Assembly (NCBI GenBank): GCA_002454505.1
Contig: DKJA01000156.1
Location: forward strand, 1 to 34,380
Direction: 5' to 3'
DNA: 34,380 bases
DNA from: Oxalobacteraceae bacterium UBA6704
GTDB taxonomy: Bacteria; Pseudomonadota; Gammaproteobacteria; Burkholderiales; Burkholderiaceae_D
The notes beneath the pieces were generated by a model. It was not told where the DNA came from and searched no databases. It saw only the letters and a program-made list of their open reading frames with translations. The first letter of the stretch is position 1, and the number at the start of each line of letters is the position of its first letter. Below, piece by piece: positions 25,248-31,933 of this stretch. A program made the translations under genes and the position numbers.

Positions 25248-26363
25248 ATGATGACCAACCACGCACTCGGTGAAGCCGGCGTACCGGCGCCGTCGTTGTT
25301 CGATCCGCTCCGCATGGGATCGCTGCTGCTGCCGAACCGCATCCTGATGGCGCCGATGACGCGGGCCCGCGGCACGCGCGAGCACATCCCCACCGAGATG
25401 ATGGCGCAGTACTACGCGGCGCGCGCCGGGGCGGGCGTCATCTTCAGCGAGGCCATCGGCATTTCGCAGGAGGGCCTCGGCTGGCCCTACGCTACGGGCA
25501 TCTGGTCGCCGGAGCAGGCAGCCGGCTGGCGCAAGGTGACGGACGCCGTGCACGCGGCCGGCGGCCGCATCATCGCCCAGCTGTGGCACATGGGGCGGGT
25601 CGTCCATCCATCCTTTCTTGGCGGTGCGCAGGCGGTGTCGGCGTCCGCCACGGCGGCGCCGGGCCCTGCCTACACCTATGCGGGGCGGCCGGACAACGTC
25701 GCCGCCCGCGCACTGCAGGTGGCGGAGATCCCGCGCCTGCTGGAGGACTTCCGCCACGCCACCCGCAATGCGCTGGCCGCAGGCTTCGACGGCGTCCAGA
25801 TCCATGCCGCCAACGGCTATCTGATCGACCAGTTCCTGCGCGACGGCACGAACTTCCGTGACGACGAATACGGCGGCCCGATTACGAACCGCATCCGCCT
25901 GCTGCGCGAAGTGACGGAGGCGGTCGTCGAAGTGGCGGGGCGTCACAGGACGGGCGTGCGGCTGTCGCCGAACACGCATGATCAGGGTGTGCTGGACAGT
26001 GCGCCAGCCCTGCTGTTCCCCGCCGCCGCGGCTGCGCTGTCGGCAATCGGCATCGCTCACCTGGAGTTGCGCGAACCGCCTGCGGACGGCGATTTCGGCA
26101 AGTCGGAAGGGCCGCCGATCGCGCCGCTGATCCGCCAGGCATTCCGCGGCACGCTGATCCTCAATTCGGATTATTCGTTCGAGCGGGCGGCGGCGGCATT
26201 GCACGCGGGCGCGGCGGATGCGATCACGTTCGGCCGCCCGTTCATCGCCAACCCCGACCTGCCGCGCCGCTTCGCCGAAGGCATTGCCCTGGCCAGGAAC
26301 GACCGCGCCACGTGGTTCACGCAGGGCAGGGAAGGGTATCTGACTTATCCGGCCTCTGCGTAA
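25248..26363 (+). CDS. Old Yellow Enzyme-family alkene reductase
   Basis: This 371-residue FMN-dependent TIM-barrel enzyme of the NemA/OYE family reduces activated C=C bonds, nitro-esters or quinones with NAD(P)H. Signatures are LFDPLRMGSLLLPNRILMAPMTR at the N-terminus, the substrate-binding pair in IHAANGYLIDQFLRDGTN (His and Asn of HxxN), DDEYGGPITNR, and the phosphate-site end TFGRPFIANPDLPRR. Full length. It starts 10 bases after the SDR stop with GGAGC before the ATG, so the two are co-transcribed. Confidence 0.95.
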   Translation: MMTNHALGEAGVPAPSLFDPLRMGSLLLPNRILMAPMTRARGTREHIPTEMMAQYYAARAGAGVIFSEAIGISQEGLGWPYATGIWSPEQAAGWRKVTDAVHAAGGRIIAQLWHMGRVVHPSFLGGAQAVSASATAAPGPAYTYAGRPDNVAARALQVAEIPRLLEDFRHATRNALAAGFDGVQIHAANGYLIDQFLRDGTNFRDDEYGGPITNRIRLLREVTEAVVEVAGRHRTGVRLSPNTHDQGVLDSAPALLFPAAAAALSAIGIAHLELREPPADGDFGKSEGPPIAPLIRQAFRGTLILNSDYSFERAAAALHAGAADAITFGRPFIANPDLPRRFAEGIALARNDRATWFTQGREGYLTYPASA

Positions 26364-26483
26364 CCGGGACGTCTGCATTTGTGCCATCCCGGCACAACAG
26401 AAATGACGCAGGCATGCGTTACGAATGCAGCGACGCCTGTTTACAATCGGCCGAGCCAGGCAGCTGCGGTGACGGGTACCGAA

Positions 26484-27074
26484 TTATTCCGCGTCGAATT
26501 CGATCAGGCCGAGCGCATTGGCCGTCACGACGGCCTGCGTGCGCGTCGTTGCGCCAAGCTTGATCATCAGATTGCCCAGATGGATCTTGACCGTGACTTC
26601 CGCGATGCCCAGCGCGCGCGCAATGAGCTTGTTGCAGAATCCCTGGCCCAGGCAATGCAGCACCTGGTGTTCGCGGCCGGTGAGTTTTTCCCGCTGCATG
26701 GCCGCGCAGGCACGGTCCGCGATGCTGGCGCTCAGGTAGGAGTGGCCGGCCTGCAGATGCCGGATCGTGTGCGCGAGTTCGTCCGCGTCGCAGTCGTGGG
26801 TGAGGATGGCGTCGATGCGCTGGTCGATCGCATTGCGGATCTCCCATTCGCGCGTGCGTCCCGTCACGAGGATGATCTTCAGTCCCGGAAGGCATGCGGC
26901 ATCCCGCTGTCCGGCGATGCGCATGCCGTGCTCGTAGTCGGTGATCAGCAGGCCGCGGGCGGGCGGTTCGAAGCAGGACTGGTCGACGCTGACCAGGCGC
27001 GCGCCGCAATGTCCGGCCAGCAGCGCGCCGATACCGGCTTTGACCGTGGCTTGCCGGTGGGTGTTGTAGATCAC
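26484..27074 (-). CDS. Orphan LuxR/NarL-type response regulator with degenerate receiver
   Basis: This 196-residue protein has an N-terminal receiver (to about 120) and a C-terminal LuxR-type helix-turn-helix (LTGREHQVLHCLGQGFCNK followed by TVKIHLGNLMIKL). The phosphoacceptor Asp46 (LITDYEHG) and Thr71 are present. The acidic pair after strand 1 is replaced by Asn4-Thr5 and the strand-5 Lys by His, so normal phosphorylation is doubtful. The start is GTG at 27074 with a perfect AGGAGG 6 bases upstream. No sensor kinase gene is near. It is transcribed divergently from the LysR gene at 27219. Confidence 0.85.
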   Translation of the reverse strand: MIYNTHRQATVKAGIGALLAGHCGARLVSVDQSCFEPPARGLLITDYEHGMRIAGQRDAACLPGLKIILVTGRTREWEIRNAIDQRIDAILTHDCDADELAHTIRHLQAGHSYLSASIADRACAAMQREKLTGREHQVLHCLGQGFCNKLIARALGIAEVTVKIHLGNLMIKLGATTRTQAVVTANALGLIEFDAE

Positions 27075-27218
27075 GACGTCCTCCTCTCATGCACTGCGAC
27101 GCGAAGCGGCCGGGCGGTCCACATGCCGCGGCGGCCGGACAGCGCCTGTGAACCGAGCATAGCAAGCTGACTGTCAATTGAAAATCATCGATAACGTATA
27201 ACGCCGATACAGAACTGC

Positions 27219-28121
27219 ATGACCACCGACTGGAACGACTACAGGGTATTTCTCGCCATCGCCAGGGCCGGCACATTGAGCGAGGCGGCGCGCAGCCTCG
27301 GCCTGTCGCAACCCACCGTGGGGCGCCGGCTGGTGGCGCTGGAAGAGGCGCTGGATCACGCGCTGTTCCAGCGCACGTCGGACGGCTATGTCCTGAGCAA
27401 TGAAGGCGAGGCGGTGCTCGCCGAGGTCGAACGGATGGAGGAGCAGGCCACCGCCGTCGAGCGCAAGCTGGCGGGCGGCTTCAGCCTGGAAGGCCTGGTG
27501 CGGGTCTCGACGACCGAATGGTTCGGCACCCATGTGCTGGCGCCGATCTTTGCCGATGTGCGGATCAGGAATCCGAGCCTGTCCATCGAACTGATCACGG
27601 AAACCCGCCTGATCAGCCTGACGCGGCGCGAAGCCGATATCAGCTTCCGGTTCCGCGAGTTCGAAGAACCCGACATCGTGCAAACCCGGGCGCTGGCAAT
27701 CGACTTCGCCGTCTATGCGAGCGCCGCCTACCTCGAGCGGCATGGCCGGCCCGGTGCCGAGGAAGGCGGTGCCGGGCATACGCTGGTGACGATGGACACC
27801 GGCTTCGGCACGCTGGTGGACGTGCCGTGGCTGCAGGGCCGGTTGCCGCAGGCCGTGATCGGCCTGCGCGCCAACAGCCGCGACGTGCAGGCCAAGCTGT
27901 GCGCGGCCGGCGCGGGCATCGCGGTGCTGCCGCTGCAGGTCGGCGCGACCGACCCGCGGCTGGTGGCGATCGATCTGGGTGAACCGCCGCCTGGCAGGGT
28001 GGTCTGGGCCGGCGTCCACAAGGATTTGCGCCGGTCGCCCCGCATCCGCGCGCTGCTGACGGCCACCCTCAGCGCGCTGGCCTCGCAGCAGCTGGGCGCC
28101 GAACCGCCGCCGCTTGCCTGA
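27219..28121 (+). CDS. LysR-family transcriptional regulator
   Basis: This 300-residue protein has a LysR helix-turn-helix (TLSEAARSLGLSQPTVGRRLVALEE, about residues 20-44) and an effector domain. The closely packed downstream genes (binding-protein-like, then epoxide-hydrolase-like) are probable targets or operon partners, but the usual divergent target here would be the LuxR-type gene. Effector unknown. Confidence 0.9.
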   Translation: MTTDWNDYRVFLAIARAGTLSEAARSLGLSQPTVGRRLVALEEALDHALFQRTSDGYVLSNEGEAVLAEVERMEEQATAVERKLAGGFSLEGLVRVSTTEWFGTHVLAPIFADVRIRNPSLSIELITETRLISLTRREADISFRFREFEEPDIVQTRALAIDFAVYASAAYLERHGRPGAEEGGAGHTLVTMDTGFGTLVDVPWLQGRLPQAVIGLRANSRDVQAKLCAAGAGIAVLPLQVGATDPRLVAIDLGEPPPGRVVWAGVHKDLRRSPRIRALLTATLSALASQQLGAEPPPLA

Positions 28122-28230
28122 CCGCCTGCAGGTGGGGGGCTGGTCGATCGCGACTAATACGTTCGCATGGTTATCGCGCCTGTATGAACGGTGGATACTG
28201 GCGCCGACGATTTCCGCTGCCGCCACCGAC

Positions 28231-29445
28231 ATGACCATCCCTCCCGCCAGCATCCGTATCGCATGCAGCCTGCCCCTGACGGGCCGGGACGCCGCCGCCG
28301 GGCAGGCCATCCGGCTCGCCGGCGAGACGTGGCGCGATCGCGTCAACCGCGGCGGCGGCCTCGCCGGCAGCATGGTCGAACTAATCTGCGAAGATACCCG
28401 CTCGGAAGCGGCCCTGATTCCCGCCCTTTACCGGCGCCTCGCCGACGACGCGGGCATCGCATTGTTCCTTGCCTTCGATGCCGCCGCCGTCGAAGCGGCC
28501 CTGCCGCTGGTTGCCGCGCGGCGCAAGTTCCTGCTCGGCCTGCGCGAGCGTGGCAGCGCATCAGGCATCCCATACGATGGCCACATCGCATTCGTCCATG
28601 CCGCGTTCGATCGCAGCGCGGCGCTGACAGAAGGCCTGTTCGAACTCGCCGCGCGGCAGGAGGCGCCGCCGCGAACCGTCGGCCTGCTTTCCGCCGACGC
28701 GGAATTCGCCCGGGCGCCGATGCGCGCCGCAAGGGAAAACGCGGCCAGGTTCGGTTTCGACGTGGTGCACGAGGCAAGCTATCCGCTCGTGGGGGCGGAG
28801 TTTGCGTCCCATGCGCGGGCGGCGGCGCGGAGCATGTGCGATCTGCTGGTGCTGTGTTCCTACCTGGACGACGGCATCGGCCTGATCGGCGCGCTGGCTT
28901 CGCACGGCGTCATGCCGAAGATACTCGGCGGCGTACTGGTCGGGTTCCAGAGCGTGCCGGTACGGCGGATACTGGGTGCCACGCTGGCGGGCTTCGTCAA
29001 TTGCGTGTTCACGCAGCCGGCCTCGCATCCGGTTCCTCCCGCTGTCGCGCAGGTATTTGCCCGCTGGCGCAACGCCGATGCAGGCACCAGTGCCGGCACG
29101 TCGCAGGACGAGCGGATCGCGCTGGCCTGCCTGCTGCTCGATCTGCTTGAGCGCGCTGTGCGGGCCACGGGCGGCGGCGATCCGGCTCGCCTGTCCGCGT
29201 ACCTGCGAAGCACCACGTTCGACACGTTCATCGGGCCGGTGCGGTTCGACAGCCGCGGCGAGCATGTGCAGGCGCAGGCAGTCCAGGTGCAGTACCAGTT
29301 GCCACTAGGGCCGGAGGGCGCGACGTCCGGCGTCATCGTTTCACCGCCCGGCATGGCCACGGGGCCTTTCATCTATCCCCATGCCCACGCCGCATCCGCA
29401 TCACCAGACCATCCAGGGAGTGAATCATGCAAACAACAGAACTGA
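28231..29445 (+). CDS. Periplasmic-binding-protein-like protein without signal peptide (Leu/Ile/Val-binding fold)
   Basis: This 404-residue type I periplasmic-binding fold protein opens with IRIACSLPLTGRDAAAGQA, as mature branched-chain amino acid/amide-binding proteins do. No signal peptide is present from the ATG at 28231. A longer frame from TTG at 28114, overlapping the LysR stop, adds no hydrophobic leader either. No ABC permease or ATPase genes are nearby. It may therefore be a cytoplasmic ligand sensor of the AmiC kind, working with the neighbouring regulators. Neither candidate start has a clear ribosome site. Its 3' end overlaps the next gene by 19 bases. Confidence 0.75.
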   Translation: MTIPPASIRIACSLPLTGRDAAAGQAIRLAGETWRDRVNRGGGLAGSMVELICEDTRSEAALIPALYRRLADDAGIALFLAFDAAAVEAALPLVAARRKFLLGLRERGSASGIPYDGHIAFVHAAFDRSAALTEGLFELAARQEAPPRTVGLLSADAEFARAPMRAARENAARFGFDVVHEASYPLVGAEFASHARAAARSMCDLLVLCSYLDDGIGLIGALASHGVMPKILGGVLVGFQSVPVRRILGATLAGFVNCVFTQPASHPVPPAVAQVFARWRNADAGTSAGTSQDERIALACLLLDLLERAVRATGGGDPARLSAYLRSTTFDTFIGPVRFDSRGEHVQAQAVQVQYQLPLGPEGATSGVIVSPPGMATGPFIYPHAHAASASPDHPGSESCKQQN

Positions 29446-29828
29446 CACCGATCGAGATTGCCGAACGCTTCTTCGCACACTGGAGCAACAATCGCATCGA
29501 CGAAGCATTGCTGATGCTGGCCGATGACGTCCTGTACGACAACGTGCCGTTTCCCGACATCGTCGGCCGCGCAGCGGTGGCGGCGTTCCACCGCGAATTC
29601 GGCATCGGCACCGAGTTTTCGCTGGACTGGCGAGTGACGCATATCGCTGCAGCCGGGAACGTGGTGCTGAACGAGCGCATCGACGTGTTCCGTCATCGCA
29701 ACGGCGGCACGGTCACGCTGCCGGTGATGGGCACGCTCACCGTTGACGATGGCCGCATCACCGTGTGGCGCGATTATTTCGATCCTGCGGATTTCGACCG
29801 GCAGCTGGCGAAGATCCGGGCCGCCTGA
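29427..29828 (+). CDS. Limonene-1,2-epoxide hydrolase-like enzyme (NTF2-like fold)
   Basis: This 133-residue NTF2-like protein keeps the residues used by limonene-1,2-epoxide hydrolase. Tyr37 and Asn39 (YDNVP) match the water-positioning pair, Arg84 and Asp86 (ERIDVF) match Arg-x-Asp, and Asp116 (WRDYFD) is the second acid. The family opens epoxides with water to diols in one step. The start has AGGGAG before ATG and overlaps the binding-protein-like gene by 19 bases, so it is in the same transcription unit. Small polyketide cyclase-like SnoaL proteins share the fold, but the motif set favours an epoxide hydrolase. Substrate unknown. Confidence 0.8.
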   Translation: MQTTELTPIEIAERFFAHWSNNRIDEALLMLADDVLYDNVPFPDIVGRAAVAAFHREFGIGTEFSLDWRVTHIAAAGNVVLNERIDVFRHRNGGTVTLPVMGTLTVDDGRITVWRDYFDPADFDRQLAKIRAA

Positions 29829-30233
29829 GCGCACGACGCTGCAGCTGGCACTGGCATAGAACCTTTATTTTGATGATTTAAGGATATATCAGTTTCCAAT
29901 CGCGTCGAAAGTTAAATTGCAGAATTTTGCTTCGATAAAAATTAATATAATTGCATCTGCGAAAATTTAATTTCAATTGATGCCGTAAATCCGGCGATGA
30001 TACATCTTTATTAAATTGGATCTGCATCAGTGAATTCTCGTCAATACTACACTTGCATATTTGCCAGACGCGAAACTCTTGACTGGCTTGCAACTTGAAT
30101 ACATACTCGGGAGGGTTTCAGTCGACGCGCATCCGGTTATGGATGACACGGTGGTCCCGAAATGACTGCATGCGTGGGCGTGCTGGAGGCCGCAATTCAT
30201 TTCGAGTCCATCATTCATTTATTTGAGGCAATC
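29829..30233. other. AT-rich intergenic region before the PEP-CTERM gene
   Basis: About 400 bases with a sharply lower GC content than the flanks (about 29870-30030 is the most AT-rich). No gene is supported. An in-frame extension of the PEP-CTERM frame to 30162 exists but lacks a signal peptide at its start. The region probably holds the promoter. GAGG before the ATG at 30234 is the ribosome site. Confidence 0.5.
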
Positions 30234-30845
30234 ATGAAATTAAAAGCTTTATGTGCTGCAGCTCTTGTTTCTGCCATGACGATCTCCACCGCAAGCGCAA
30301 CAACCATCGATTTTGAGAACCTGGCCAGCGGCACGAATCTCCCATCGACATATTCGATCGGCGACCTGACGTTCTCGTCTCCCGACAGCCTGTTGATCAC
30401 CGACATCGGCACCGGCAATGCACTCTGCGCCGCATCCGGCGGCGCCTGCGCCAGTTCCATCGGGCTGACGTTTGAAAATGGTGCCAAGCTGCTGCAATTT
30501 ACCTTTTCCGGCGACCTCGATCCAACAACCCAGTATATTTTCGATGTGAATGCCACCGTCGTCTTCGAGGGCGAAGTCGTGCCCCTCCATATGACCGGTA
30601 TTGCATTTGCGAACGGTGATCCTTTGGATTTGCAGCTGGTGCAATTCGAGAATCCCAATATCACCGTCATGTCGATGGGTTTTTATTCGCTGAATAATAC
30701 GCCGTTCGTCATCGATAATCTGAGCTATTCGCCGGGAATTGCCGCACCCGTGCCGGAACCGACAACGTGGGCGATGCTGATGGCCGGCCTGGGCCTCACT
30801 GGTGTCGCGCTCCGGCGCTCGCGCAAGGGCAGCGCGGCGCGATAA
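30234..30845 (+). CDS. PEP-CTERM exported protein (exosortase substrate)
   Basis: This 203-residue protein starts with a clear signal peptide (MKLKALCAAALVSAMTISTA, cleavage after ASA). It ends with the exosortase sorting signal: VPEP at residues 173-176, then a hydrophobic helix (MLMAGLGLTGVALRR) and a basic tail. The middle part is Asn/Asp/Ser-rich, with a jelly-roll-like feel and no named domain. PEP-CTERM proteins are exported and processed by exosortase A in EPS-producing Gram-negatives. The longer frame from 30162 is rejected because the signal peptide starts at 30234. Confidence 0.9.
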   Translation: MKLKALCAAALVSAMTISTASATTIDFENLASGTNLPSTYSIGDLTFSSPDSLLITDIGTGNALCAASGGACASSIGLTFENGAKLLQFTFSGDLDPTTQYIFDVNATVVFEGEVVPLHMTGIAFANGDPLDLQLVQFENPNITVMSMGFYSLNNTPFVIDNLSYSPGIAAPVPEPTTWAMLMAGLGLTGVALRRSRKGSAAR

Positions 30846-30872
30846 ACAGCATCATAGGGAGTAGCTTCAAAC

Positions 30873-30906
30873 AAACCGCGTTCCCCACCTGGAGCGCGGT
30901 TTTTTT
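30873..30906 (+). terminator. Rho-independent terminator after the PEP-CTERM gene
   Basis: Stem AAACCGCG/CGCGGTTT with a 14-base loop is followed by a run of T, starting 28 bases after the stop codon. Confidence 0.9.
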
Positions 30907-31167
30907 GTGCCGTTCGATGCGCAGCCATCGCGGGAATGATCTTGGAATTAACATTTTTGCGGTCCGCCACGCGCAAGCCGTGGCGCCGTCGACACCAAGT
31001 GTTACTTGTTAACGAAAAAAAACCGCCGCACGGTGTCCCCGGCAGTACTTGCCCGGTAGAATCACGCTACTTGCGCGTAATCAATACCCGGTTGTCGTGA
31101 AGATCGGGCGGCGAGGGCCAGCAGTCGAAGCTGCTGCCACGCGCGCCTACTTTTTCGGGAACCCACC

Positions 31168-31641
31168 ATGAACGTTTCGCCATCCGGTACCGCACGCAAG
31201 CAGGGCGGTTTCACCCTCATCGAACTGATCGTCGTCATCGTCATCCTGGGCATCCTGGCAGCCACCGCGTTGCCGAAGTTCGCCGACCTGGGCGGCGATG
31301 CCCGCCGGGCCACCGTCAACGCGGCGCGCGGTTCGCTGGCGGCCACCAGTGCGATGGCCCATGGCCGGGCGCTCGTGACGGGTTCACTGACGGCCGCTGT
31401 CGACATGGAAGGCACCAGCGTGGCAATGGTCAATGGCTACCCGTCGTCGGCTGCCACCACCGCCACCGCCTCCGGCCTGAGCGCCGACGACTGGACCATC
31501 ACCGTCAACGGTCGTGATCTGCATGTGTCGCCGAAGCGGGCCACCACGGCGGCAAGCTGCCGGGCGACGTATTCGGAGGCGACTGCTGCCGGCGGCGTGG
31601 TCACGCCGGCGACGGTTACCGTGACCGATGCCGGTTGCTGA
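31168..31641 (+). CDS. Type IV pilin-like prepilin (MSHA/pseudopilin type)
   Basis: This 157-residue prepilin has a short leader ending GG, with cleavage after Gly14 and Phe15 as first mature residue (GFTLIEL, Glu19 at +5). The hydrophobic N-terminal helix and small C-terminal domain follow. Two cysteines (CRATYS and the last residue) could form the pilin disulfide loop. No pilus assembly genes are in the window, so it is an orphan pilin. About 260 bases of non-coding sequence precede it. Confidence 0.9.
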   Translation: MNVSPSGTARKQGGFTLIELIVVIVILGILAATALPKFADLGGDARRATVNAARGSLAATSAMAHGRALVTGSLTAAVDMEGTSVAMVNGYPSSAATTATASGLSADDWTITVNGRDLHVSPKRATTAASCRATYSEATAAGGVVTPATVTVTDAGC

Positions 31642-31696
31642 TCGGCATTGCTGCATCCCGCGGTTCAATACCGCGAAAAGGCATAAGGATTGCGAT

Positions 31697-31730
31697 AAGG
31701 GTCATCCGGCAAGGTGGCCCTTTTGCTTTT
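31697..31730 (+). terminator. Rho-independent terminator after the pilin gene
   Basis: Stem AAGGGTCA/TGGCCCTT (one G-T pair) is followed by TTTTGCTTTT, 56 bases after the pilin stop. The ~200 bases from here to 31933 hold no gene. Confidence 0.75.
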
Positions 31731-31933
31731 GTACGCCATATCGTCGATCCGGCCATATCTTGCCCTCCATTCGTCGATATATCCCAGCTCATCATTCACG
31801 CTCAAATCGCGTGACTTGCTGCTCAGTAGTTACGAAGATGGCTGAAAACTGTTTACTTTAAGTTAATATTTCGCTGTATCACAATCATCGGCAACAGGCG
31901 TCACCCACAACGACCTTCTCATCCGGGATTCAT

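Noticed and set aside
25023..26387. A 454-codon minus-strand frame opposite the OYE gene
   Set aside because: It is antisense to a gene with intact OYE motifs, with Arg/His-rich shadow composition and no domain.
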